Shown: positions 8,915 through 21,090 of the stretch, piece by piece
Layout: each line of letters begins with the position of its first letter
How positions within the stretch are numbered: position 1 is the stretch's first letter
Source of the DNA: Acidobacteriota bacterium
GTDB lineage: Bacteria; Acidobacteriota; Polarisedimenticolia; J045
NCBI GenBank assembly: GCA_030949985.1
Contig: JAUZRX010000044.1
Span: forward strand, 62,001-126,000
Direction of reading: 5' to 3'
Length of the DNA stretch: 64,000 nucleotides
Made by a program: the position numbers and the translations under genes
The notes under the pieces: model-generated
Database searches by the model: none
What the model was told of the DNA's origin: nothing
Seen by the model: only the letters and a program-made list of their open reading frames with translations

Positions 8915-10309
8915 CTACTCCGGCTCGCCGCCCCCCCTGCGGGTCAACGCATACTGTTCGAGCTTCTTGTAGAGATTGGAGCGGGGCGTGCCGATGGCCT
9001 GGGCGGTGCGGGTGATGTTCCAGCCGTTCTCCTGCAACTTGCGCTCGAGGTAGGCCTTTTCCGCCATCTCCTTGAACTCGCGCAGGCTCGACACGGAGAA
9101 AAGAGCGTCGGCCGCCGGAGTTTCCAATTCTCCCGACACGGGGAGATCGGCGGCATCGATCTCGCCTGGAGGTCCAAGGATCAGCGCCCGCTCGAGATAG
9201 TTGCGAAGTTCACGCACGTTGCCGGGCCAGGGCCTGGACGCCAGCACCTCCATGGCCGCCGCAGTCATGCGTCGTGGCCGGAAATTGTTCTCCTTGCAGA
9301 TCAGCCCTACCAGGTGCTCGACCAGGAGAGGTATGTCTTCCCGCCTCTCCCGCAACGGGGGTAGATGAATCGGCAGGACGCTCAGGCGGTAGAAAAGATC
9401 TTCACGGAAGCGCCCGGCGGCGATTTCTTCCCGCAGCGACTTGTTCGTCGCGGCAATCACCCGCACGTCGACCATCATCGGCCGCCCCGCCCCCACCGGC
9501 TCGATCTCTCCGTCCTGCAGGGCTCGCAACACCTTGGCCTGAGTCTTGAGAGACATGTCACCGATTTCATCGAGGAAGATCGTCCCGGAGTGAGCCCTGG
9601 CAAAGCGCCCCTTCTGTCGGGCCGTGGCTCCCGTGAAGGCCCCTTTCTCGTGTCCGAAGAGCTCCGATTCGATCAGGTCTTCGGGGATCGCCGCGCAGTT
9701 GACCCGGACGAAGGGCCGATCCCGGCGATCGGAAGCCTGGTGGATCGCCCGCGCGACGAGTTCCTTGCCCGTCCCGGACTCTCCTGTGATCAGGACCGTC
9801 GCCTGCGTCGGCCCGGCCTTGCGGATCATCTCCCGCACCCGGCGCATGGGAGGGCTCTCGCCCACCATGCGCCAGCGCTCTTCTTCGTGTTCACTGCGGG
9901 CGCGTACTTCTTCGCGCAGGCGCGAGCGTTCGAGAACACCCTCGACACGACGCAGCACGACCTCCCGCTCGAGGGGTTTTTCGAGGAAATCCTGCGCCCC
10001 GGCCCGCAGCGCCTCGACGGCGGTGCGGATCGTCGCATGCCCCGAGATCATCAGGATCGGCACGTCCGCACCGGCCTGTCGGATCCGGCGCAGGGCCTCG
10101 AGACCGTCGAGACCCGGCATACGAATGTCGAGCAGGAGAACGTCCGGCGGACGGGTGAGGGTCATCCTCACGGCTTCCTCACCGCCCGCCGCCTCGGATA
10201 CGCGATAACGGTCCTCGTCCTCCAGAACGACCCTCAGGCTCTCGCGAATGGCCTTCTCGTCATCGGCGACGAGAACCAGGGGGGGCTTACCCCCTTCCCG
10301 GGGAGCCAT
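8915..10309 (-). CDS. Sigma-54-dependent response regulator, NtrX-like
   Basis: 464 residues: receiver (Asp61 in 'VLLLDIRMPGLDG'; Lys in 'FLEKPL'), AAA+ domain with Walker A GESGTGKE at 176-183 and the sigma-54 contact loop GAFTGA at 223-228, then a Fis-type helix-turn-helix ('ITRTAQAIGTPRSNLYKKL'). The C-terminal pattern is closer to NtrX than to NtrC. It activates transcription by RpoN holoenzyme when phosphorylated. It begins 3 bases after the htrA-like gene, so an envelope protease and an activator are co-expressed. No histidine kinase is adjacent in this operon; the kinase at 15403 is a possible partner. I found no convincing -24/-12 promoter nearby. Confidence 0.93.
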   Translation of the reverse strand: MAPREGGKPPLVLVADDEKAIRESLRVVLEDEDRYRVSEAAGGEEAVRMTLTRPPDVLLLDIRMPGLDGLEALRRIRQAGADVPILMISGHATIRTAVEALRAGAQDFLEKPLEREVVLRRVEGVLERSRLREEVRARSEHEEERWRMVGESPPMRRVREMIRKAGPTQATVLITGESGTGKELVARAIHQASDRRDRPFVRVNCAAIPEDLIESELFGHEKGAFTGATARQKGRFARAHSGTIFLDEIGDMSLKTQAKVLRALQDGEIEPVGAGRPMMVDVRVIAATNKSLREEIAAGRFREDLFYRLSVLPIHLPPLRERREDIPLLVEHLVGLICKENNFRPRRMTAAAMEVLASRPWPGNVRELRNYLERALILGPPGEIDAADLPVSGELETPAADALFSVSSLREFKEMAEKAYLERKLQENGWNITRTAQAIGTPRSNLYKKLEQYALTRRGGGEPE

Positions 10310-10312
10310 CGG

Positions 10313-11842
10313 TCATTCGTCGCCGGAGGGCGCCCGGAAGAAGACCAGGATCTTGTCCCCTCCGGAAAAGGCGATGCGGGCCTTGACCACCTGCCCCGGC
10401 TTGACCTTCGCCGCGGCCTTTCGGTATTCGTCGAGGGTGCGCACCGGCATGTCGTTGATATCCATCAACACCTGGCCCTCACGCAGGCCCTTTTCGTAGG
10501 CGTTGGAAGCCACGTCCACGTGGGTGATCAGCACGCCGCGGATGCCGGCCTTCTCGAGGCTCTCGCGCATCGAACGCGGCAGCGGGGTGACGGAAATGCC
10601 CAGGTCGGTCACCTGTCCTTCTTCGTCAGGCTCTTCCTCCATCGCGGGCGGGGGCTCGTCGCCGGCGGTGGGACGCACACCGAGTTCGACACTGACCTCG
10701 ACCTCGTGACCGTCACGCCAGATCGTCAGCTTCACCGTTTCACCGGGGGCCTTGGAGGCAATGCGATCGACCAGGTGGGCCGAATCCTTCACCTCGTTGC
10801 CGTCGACAGCGAGGATCACGTCGTCTTCCTGGATTCCCGCTTTGTCCGCCGGCATGCCCTTCTCGACACGGGCCACGTAGGCACCGCGACGCCGATCGAG
10901 GCCGAGATAGTCGGCCCGCTCCTCGTCCACCGGCTGAACGGACACGCCCAGGTAGCCACGCTTGACCGTGCCGGTACGAACCAACTGGTCCAGCACCGGC
11001 TTGACCTTGGAGATCGGCAGGGCGAAACCGATGCCCTGAATCGTGTTGGCCGCGCCGCTCATCAGGGGATTGCCCGCGCCGCGAATGATCGCCGTGTTGA
11101 TGCCCACGACCTCACCGCGCGCATTGAGCAGGGGGCCGCCCGAATTGCCGAAGTTGATCGCGGCGTCGGTCTGGATGTAGGAGCCCAAGTCCCGTGGATC
11201 GAAGTTGATCTGTCGACCCTTGCCGCTGACCACGCCGACGGTCACACTCGAACGAAAGTCGATCGGGTTGCCGATGGCCACGACCCACTCGCCCACCCTC
11301 AGCGCCTCGCTGTCGCCCAGGGGCAGGGCGGGAAAACCCTTGCCTTCGACCTTCAGCAGGGCCAGATCCAGGGCCGGATCGATACCCACCAGCTTGGCCG
11401 GGTAGCTGTTGTCGTCGACATCCCAGACCTCGAGGCGATCCGCGCCATCGACGACGTGCCGGTTGGTCAGCAGGTAGCCGTCCTCGGTGATGAAGAAACC
11501 GGAGCCGCTGGACTCCTGACGCCGCTCAGGCGCGCGCTCCGGCGCCTGCCCATCGCCGAAGGGTTCCCGGAAGAAACGACGAAAGAAGGGCAGCTGGGCG
11601 TGGGGGTCCTCCCGCGTGATGGTGGTGTTACGCACCAGGACCACCGACGGGATCGCCCGCTCCGCCAGGTCGGCGAAAGAAGGGGCCACCACCGCGGAAG
11701 CCGGCGAGGGGGGGGGAGCGAGCTGGAGTTCCTGGGCCGAGACCGCACCCCAGGGCCCGAGCACGGCCACGCCGGCCACCGCACCGGTCAGCACCGCAGC
11801 CGTCAACAAAATGGTCAGAACGACGAATTGTCCGCGACTCAT
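10313..11842 (-). CDS. DegP/HtrA-type periplasmic serine protease with two PDZ domains
   Basis: 509 residues. A signal anchor or signal peptide covers about 6-37 ('VVLTILLTAAVLTGAVAGVA' then AxA-like 'VSA'). The trypsin-like domain has the full triad: His129 in 'TNRHVVDGADR', Asp159 in 'DPALDLALLKV', and Ser234 in 'NFGNSGGPLLN'. Two PDZ domains follow (about 290-385 and 415-505). ATG 11842 was chosen since it begins directly at the signal sequence. By family it degrades or refolds damaged envelope proteins. It is the first gene of the pair with the NtrX-like regulator, 97 bases downstream of the NtrC-like gene. It lacks the long Q-linker of E. coli DegP. Confidence 0.94.
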   Translation of the reverse strand: MSRGQFVVLTILLTAAVLTGAVAGVAVLGPWGAVSAQELQLAPPPSPASAVVAPSFADLAERAIPSVVLVRNTTITREDPHAQLPFFRRFFREPFGDGQAPERAPERRQESSGSGFFITEDGYLLTNRHVVDGADRLEVWDVDDNSYPAKLVGIDPALDLALLKVEGKGFPALPLGDSEALRVGEWVVAIGNPIDFRSSVTVGVVSGKGRQINFDPRDLGSYIQTDAAINFGNSGGPLLNARGEVVGINTAIIRGAGNPLMSGAANTIQGIGFALPISKVKPVLDQLVRTGTVKRGYLGVSVQPVDEERADYLGLDRRRGAYVARVEKGMPADKAGIQEDDVILAVDGNEVKDSAHLVDRIASKAPGETVKLTIWRDGHEVEVSVELGVRPTAGDEPPPAMEEEPDEEGQVTDLGISVTPLPRSMRESLEKAGIRGVLITHVDVASNAYEKGLREGQVLMDINDMPVRTLDEYRKAAAKVKPGQVVKARIAFSGGDKILVFFRAPSGDE

Positions 11843-11939
11843 GAACTCAACCTCCCGGGGCGCCGGTCCTGTGGCCCGGCCCCCTTGCTGGCGATTCCCG
11901 ACTCCAGACTGCCCTCCGGCGGGAAATCGTGCCAACCAC

Positions 11940-16860
<4,921 letters not shown>

Positions 16861-17156
16861 CAGGGCTTCTCCCGGCGTCGCCCCGGGCCTTGGGGGCGAA
16901 CACCCGCGGGGGATTGTGCCGGCTCCCGGGCTCGGCGTCAAATCGGCGTACCCTTTTGGGGACAAACTCCGGGTTTTCCCCCCGCCAGGATCGGAATTTG
17001 ACGGTATCCTCTAGGGGCAGCTCCGATGGAGATCTCGGGGAAGAAGCGGCGAGCTATCCTGGGCGGCGGAGATGCTGCTGATTTGCCGCAAGAAGCGCCC
17101 ATCCCGACGCAACGGGCATGGCGTCCGTGGTACATGTTCCAGCGGAGGTGGGCAAC

Positions 17157-18395
17157 ATGGGTCACGCGGCAGTGAGCAGGCGACTGGACCGCCGCCCCTC
17201 GAAAGGGGCGTCGATGGCGGAGCTCAAAGGCAGCCCCAGGCTCGGAGGCTACCTCCGAAGCTTGAGGGTCGGCTACGGCTACTCCTTGCGCAAAGTCGAG
17301 GAAAAGGCCCGCATGCATGGGGGAGAGATCGACAACTCCCAGCTCTCCCGCTATGAAAAGGGGGTTTGCTACCCCTCCTTCGACAAGCTGCGCACTCTGG
17401 CCCGGATCTTCAACGTCTCGATCCAGACGTTCTCGGACGTGGTCGATCTCGAAGAGCTCGAAAAGCACCTCCCCGAGGGCGACGACGCGATCGAGCTGAT
17501 GAAGGCGGGCCATGCCGAGTTCCATCTTGGCGACTACGGGCGCGCCTACGCCCACTACCAGAAGGCGCGCACCCTGATCGAACAGGGCTGCGACGACGAT
17601 CCCGCCGGAGAACAGGCACGCTTCATCGCCAAGGCACGGTTGGCCTCGGCCATCGTGCTCTACCGCATGGGCAAGGTTTCCCTCAGCGAATACGAAATTC
17701 GCCAGCTCCTCCGGCTGGGCAAGCACCTCGAAGAGGGCACCCTGGTCCGGGCCCTGCTGCAGCTGAGCAATGTCCACAGCAGCTTCGGAGACTTCCTCCT
17801 GGCCGAGATGGAAGCCACCCGCTCGCTGGAAATCGCCCGGCGCGCGGATGACCGGCTCCTGACCGCCCAGTCCCACCACGCCCTGGGCCGGATCTTCCAG
17901 GACCGGAAGGACCTCGACCTGGCCCTCGAGCACCTGCACGAGGCCCTCAAGCTCTACCGGGAGCTGAAGGACGATCACGAGGCCCTCAAGGTCAAGCTGA
18001 ACCTGGGGCCGATCTACGCCGCCCGGGGCCAAGTCCGCGAAGGCGTGCGCCTGCTGATGGACGCCCGCGACGAGGCCCGGCGGCAGGGACACCGCTGGAC
18101 CGTCGCCTCGGCCTGCGCCTGGCTGGCGGAGACTTTCTTCCGCAGCGGCGATTTCGCCAAGGCTCGCCAGTATCTCCGCGAATCCAATGCCATCGCCTCC
18201 AACGGTGAGGTGCAATACGTCGACATCCTCTTCCTCAATGCCTACTACCTGTGGAAGGTGTCGCTGGCCGAAGACAACAGCGCCGAGGCGAAGATCGCCC
18301 TCGGCCGGATGAAATACCTGCGCCCGCACCTCGAGCAGAACCTGCCGGAGGTCCGGGACTTCGATCGCTTCATTGAGAAAGGGGGCAAGAAATGA
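17157..18395 (+). CDS. XRE-family helix-turn-helix regulator with C-terminal TPR domain
   Basis: 412 residues. ATG 17157 is preceded by GGAGGT seven bases upstream; an ATG 39 bases earlier lacks such a site. The N-terminal part (about 25-85) is a Cro/cI-type DNA-binding domain: 'LGGYLRSLRVGYGYSLRKVE', 'NSQLSRYEKGVCYPSFDKLR'. The remaining 300 residues are TPR helices, e.g. 'AHYQKARTLIEQG', 'SHHALGRIFQDRKDLDLAL', 'GQVREGVRLLMDARDEARRQ'. The layout resembles peptide-sensing RRNPP regulators, but that is inference. It is divergent from the sensor kinase across about 290 bases, and its stop overlaps the ATG of the next gene, which encodes a secreted protein. Confidence 0.85.
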   Translation: MGHAAVSRRLDRRPSKGASMAELKGSPRLGGYLRSLRVGYGYSLRKVEEKARMHGGEIDNSQLSRYEKGVCYPSFDKLRTLARIFNVSIQTFSDVVDLEELEKHLPEGDDAIELMKAGHAEFHLGDYGRAYAHYQKARTLIEQGCDDDPAGEQARFIAKARLASAIVLYRMGKVSLSEYEIRQLLRLGKHLEEGTLVRALLQLSNVHSSFGDFLLAEMEATRSLEIARRADDRLLTAQSHHALGRIFQDRKDLDLALEHLHEALKLYRELKDDHEALKVKLNLGPIYAARGQVREGVRLLMDARDEARRQGHRWTVASACAWLAETFFRSGDFAKARQYLRESNAIASNGEVQYVDILFLNAYYLWKVSLAEDNSAEAKIALGRMKYLRPHLEQNLPEVRDFDRFIEKGGKK

Positions 18396-19054
18396 CCCGC
18401 CGGCTGGTTCTCCTCACGATGATGCTCTCCCTGGCCACCCTGCCTGCGCTGGGCGCGTCCGCTCCCGGGGGCATGCTGCCCCACGACAAGGCTCCCTACT
18501 ACCTCGGCCCCACCGACGGCCCCATCTCGATGACCGTCGATCCCACGGGCACCATGTGGGCCGTCTGGGCCTACGACAACGGCGCCGAGACGGACATCGC
18601 CATAACCCGCTCTATCGGTGACACATGGTCGGTTCCGGTGCTGGTCGGCGTGTACAACCGGCGGGACGACCGGGATCCCCGCATCGCCTTCATGGCCGAC
18701 GGCACGCCGGTACTGGGCTGGTGGCAGGCCGGCGCCGACGACGATCCGACCTCCTTCGACCGGGTCCTGCTCTCCTTCTTCCTCGACGGTGAGTGGAGCG
18801 CCCCGGTCCAGCTCAGCCTGCCCGACGCCCACGGACGGCAGCCCAACTTCTTCGATACGGGCGCGGACCTGGAAGTCGGCTTCCTCCAGATCGACCCGGC
18901 GACCGGACGCTCCGAGATCGACATCCGCCCGGTGGAAAAGCCCCGCCCGGGAGGCGGCACCAACGGCCCGGATCCACTCCCCACCTTCACCATCGGTGGT
19001 GACGAGGAGGTTCCGGAAGGCGGCACGGGCGACAACACCCGGTCCAGCGGCTGA
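18392..19054 (+). CDS. Secreted protein of unknown function, coupled to the XRE-TPR gene
   Basis: 220 residues. The N terminus is a clear signal peptide ('RRLVLLTMMLSLATLPALGA', cleavage near ASA at 22-24). The mature part has tandem motifs of BNR/sialidase-propeller style: 'ISMTVDPTGTMWAVWAYDN' and 'DRDPRIAFMADGTPVLGWW'. It contains about two to three blades, too few for a closed propeller. The C terminus is low-complexity, rich in Gly, Pro and Asp. ATG 18392 overlaps the TGA of the regulator gene (ATGA), implying tightly matched expression. I do not recognise a specific family. It may be the target, ligand precursor or co-sensor of the XRE-TPR protein. Confidence 0.7.
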   Translation: MTRRLVLLTMMLSLATLPALGASAPGGMLPHDKAPYYLGPTDGPISMTVDPTGTMWAVWAYDNGAETDIAITRSIGDTWSVPVLVGVYNRRDDRDPRIAFMADGTPVLGWWQAGADDDPTSFDRVLLSFFLDGEWSAPVQLSLPDAHGRQPNFFDTGADLEVGFLQIDPATGRSEIDIRPVEKPRPGGGTNGPDPLPTFTIGGDEEVPEGGTGDNTRSSG

Positions 19055-19074
19055 ACCTCCCCCGACCCCCCTTT

Positions 19075-19118
19075 GTGCCCTTCCTCGGGCACGTGGAACG
19101 GCGGCCCCGGCCGCCGTT
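19075..19118 (+). terminator. Tandem hairpins after the secreted-protein gene
   Basis: Two stem-loops follow the stop at 19054: GTGCCC/GGGCAC (19075-19080 with 19087-19092) and a 9-bp stem AACGGCGGC/GCCGCCGTT with a CCCG loop (19097-19105 with 19110-19118). Neither is followed by a T-run, so if this is a terminator it is not the classical intrinsic type. It separates the XRE-TPR unit from the mraZ promoter. Confidence 0.45.
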
Positions 19119-19164
19119 CGCCGTGTCACGGCCGGAAGGGTCCGCCATGAGCCGGTTTTCCTCG

Positions 19165-19193
19165 TTGACATCGGAATGGCTTTTCCGTAGCAT
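19165..19193 (+). promoter_or_regulatory. mraZ (dcw cluster) sigma-70 promoter
   Basis: TTGACA at 19165-19170 and TAGCAT at 19188-19193 are separated by exactly 17 bases, a near-consensus housekeeping promoter. It is the only sizeable gap before mraZ and is followed immediately by the MraZ boxes. The mraZ leader is about 140 bases long. Confidence 0.85.
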
Positions 19194-19197
19194 CCCC

Positions 19198-19242
19198 GTG
19201 GGAAGAAGTGGGAAAAGGTGGAACCAAGTGGCCCATACTGGG
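19198..19242 (+). promoter_or_regulatory. MraZ operator: five direct repeats with 10-bp period
   Basis: The pentamers GTGGG (19198), GTGGG (19208), GTGGA (19218), GTGGC (19228) and CTGGG (19238) recur every 10 bases, starting 5 bases after the -10 hexamer. MraZ from E. coli and Mycoplasma is known to bind TGGG-type direct repeats at 10-bp spacing at its own promoter, so this is almost certainly the autoregulatory site. Five units is more than the usual three or four; the last three are degenerate. Confidence 0.88.
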
Positions 19243-19339
19243 TGGACCATGCGGTTTCTCCACCGGGACGGTGCCCGGAACGCCCCGCAATCCTTCGCTG
19301 TTTTCCGCTGCTCTCGGAGCGGAGGGCACTGGAGCTTCG

Positions 19340-19780
19340 ATGCTGCGCGGCCACGCCAGGGCGAAAGTTGATAGTAAGGGGCGTCTGAAGATCCCCGCGG
19401 AGTTCCTCGAGACATTCCTGGAACTCAGCGGCGAGAGTCGGCGTGTCTTCGTCACCTCCCGCGACGGCCGGCGAGCCCTGATCTACCCCCTGCCGGTCTG
19501 GGAGCGGCTCGAAGCGAAGATTCTCGAACTCCCCACCACCCGGCCTTCAGTGGACCTCTACCTCCAAACCACCAGCTTCTGGGGCCGGGAAAGCACCGTG
19601 GACGCCAGCGGTCGGGTGCTGGTGCATCCCCTGCTCCGGGAGGCAGCCTCGATCTACGGAGACGTCTCGGTTTTCGGTAAGCAGCAGATTCTCGAAGTCT
19701 GTGATTTCGAACTCTTCCGACACTCGCCCCCGGTCCTGAGCCCCGAGGCTCTGACGGAACTGGCCGAGTTCGGGATCTGA
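19340..19780 (+). CDS. mraZ: Transcriptional regulator MraZ
   Basis: 146 residues with two SpoVT/AbrB-like swapped-hairpin domains: 'LRGHARAKVDSKGRLKIPAE' at the N terminus and 'WGRESTVDASGRVLVHPLLR' around residues 75-95. Each carries the conserved D.kGR-type core (DSKGR and DASGR). MraZ forms a ring that binds the repeats at 19198-19242 and controls the dcw cluster. ATG 19340 was chosen over an upstream in-frame ATG at 19208, which would start inside the operator. It is the first gene of the cluster. Confidence 0.96.
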   Translation: MLRGHARAKVDSKGRLKIPAEFLETFLELSGESRRVFVTSRDGRRALIYPLPVWERLEAKILELPTTRPSVDLYLQTTSFWGRESTVDASGRVLVHPLLREAASIYGDVSVFGKQQILEVCDFELFRHSPPVLSPEALTELAEFGI

Positions 19781-19804
19781 GAAGTGCTCGAAGGGACAGC
19801 ACGG

Positions 19805-20749
19805 ATGGCCCCAGAGGGTTTCGTCCATCGGCCGGTCATGGTCGCCGAGGTCCTGCAGGCCCTGGCCCCGGGCCCGGGTCGACTGCTCGTGGACGGCACG
19901 GTCGGCCTCGGGGGCCACGTGGAAGCCTGGATGGAGGCCTGCGGCGGCGAAGGTCGCGCGGTCGGCATGGATCGGGACGCCTCGGCCCTGGAAGTCGCTC
20001 GATCGAGACTCGGCCACTGGGGAGCGCGGGTTCGGCTCGTCCACGGAGACTACCGCCAGGCGGACCGGCACCTCGACGAGTTGGGCATCGAAAGCGCCGA
20101 TGCCGTCCTGCTCGACCTGGGACTCGGTTCCCACCAGCTCGAGGATCCGGAGCGGGGTTTCTCCTTCCGCCACGAGGGCCCCCTCGACATGCGCTTCGAC
20201 CGGGACTTGCCGGGACGCCGGGCGGCGGAGATCCTGGCCCACTCCAGCCCGCTGGAACTGGAAGCCATCTTTCGGGACTACGGCGAGGAGCGCGCGGCCC
20301 GCAAGCTGACCCGGGTGATCGTCGAACATCGCCAGCGGCGCCCCCTGTCCACCACCACCGAGCTGGCGGACCTGGTCCGCCGGGCCCTCGGGCCCGGGCA
20401 CCGGGGGCGCATCGACCCCGCCACCCGCGTCTTTCAGGCCCTGCGCATCGCCGTCAACGACGAACTCGACGGCCTGGGCCGGGCCATCGAAATGCTGACC
20501 CGCCGGCTGCGCCCCGGCGGCCGCATCGCGGTGATCTCCTTCCACAGCCTCGAGGACCGCATCACCAAGGGCACCCTGCGCCGGCTGGCCACGGCCCGGC
20601 ACCGGCAGCCGGACGATCCGCCCGGAACGGAGGCCGTCGCCCCCCTGCTCGACCTCGAGGTGCGCCGGGTGACCATGGCCTCGGACGACGAGGTCGCGGC
20701 CAATCCCCGCTCCCGGTCGGCCCGGCTGCGGTGGGGGATCCGCCGATGA
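19805..20749 (+). CDS. rsmH: 16S rRNA (cytosine-1402-N4)-methyltransferase RsmH
   Basis: 314 residues. It methylates N4 of C1402 in 16S rRNA using S-adenosylmethionine. The N terminus 'HRPVMVAEVLQAL', SAM loop 'LVDGTVGLGGHVEAWME', 'ADAVLLDLGLGSHQLEDPER', 'FSFRHEGPLDMRFD' and 'RIDPATRVFQALRIAVNDEL' are diagnostic, ending in 'SARLRWG'. ATG 19805 (AAGGGA eight bases upstream) gives the standard start; GTG 19784 in frame would add seven residues. It follows mraZ by 24 bases and its stop overlaps the ftsL ATG. Confidence 0.97.
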   Translation: MAPEGFVHRPVMVAEVLQALAPGPGRLLVDGTVGLGGHVEAWMEACGGEGRAVGMDRDASALEVARSRLGHWGARVRLVHGDYRQADRHLDELGIESADAVLLDLGLGSHQLEDPERGFSFRHEGPLDMRFDRDLPGRRAAEILAHSSPLELEAIFRDYGEERAARKLTRVIVEHRQRRPLSTTTELADLVRRALGPGHRGRIDPATRVFQALRIAVNDELDGLGRAIEMLTRRLRPGGRIAVISFHSLEDRITKGTLRRLATARHRQPDDPPGTEAVAPLLDLEVRRVTMASDDEVAANPRSRSARLRWGIRR

Positions 20750-21090
20750 GCCTGCCGGCAGGCGTGATCAACCGGCCGCCGCTGGCCGCACCGCATCCGG
20801 TCGTACTCGGCCGGCTGGCGCGCATCGCCCTGGTCACTCTCCTGCTGGCCGCCCCCCTGATCACCCAGGTCGCCCTGCAGACCCGCGGCGTCCGCTGCCG
20901 CTACGAGACCATCGACCTCGAGCGGCGCCTCGAGCAACTCCACCTCGAGCGGCGCAGCCTGATCGCCCGCCGCGCAGAACTGCTCGACCCTGCTCGTCTC
21001 CGGCGCGAAGCCCGCCGCCTGGGACTGGTGCCCGGGCACGCCGACCAGAGACCCTTCGTCCTGGCCGCCGGCCGGGAGGCCTCCCCATGA
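20746..21090 (+). CDS. ftsL: Cell division protein FtsL-like
   Basis: 114 residues. A short cytoplasmic tail, one membrane helix ('LARIALVTLLLAAPLITQVA', about 24-43) and a periplasmic leucine-zipper-like coiled coil ('YETIDLERRLEQLHLERRSL') ending in 'ARRLGLVPG', the typical FtsL 'lGm..p' tail. Sequence identity in this family is always low; position between rsmH and ftsI is the strongest argument. FtsL joins FtsB and FtsQ to activate FtsWI. ATG 20746 overlaps the rsmH stop and its own stop overlaps the ftsI ATG. Confidence 0.85.
   Translation: MSLPAGVINRPPLAAPHPVVLGRLARIALVTLLLAAPLITQVALQTRGVRCRYETIDLERRLEQLHLERRSLIARRAELLDPARLRREARRLGLVPGHADQRPFVLAAGREASP

Noticed and set aside
16966-17156. 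Sigma-54 or strong sigma-70 promoter in the divergent region
   Set aside because: TTGACG at 16998 has no good -10 at 16-18 bases, and GG-N10-GC matches around 17065 are too weak in this GC-rich DNA.
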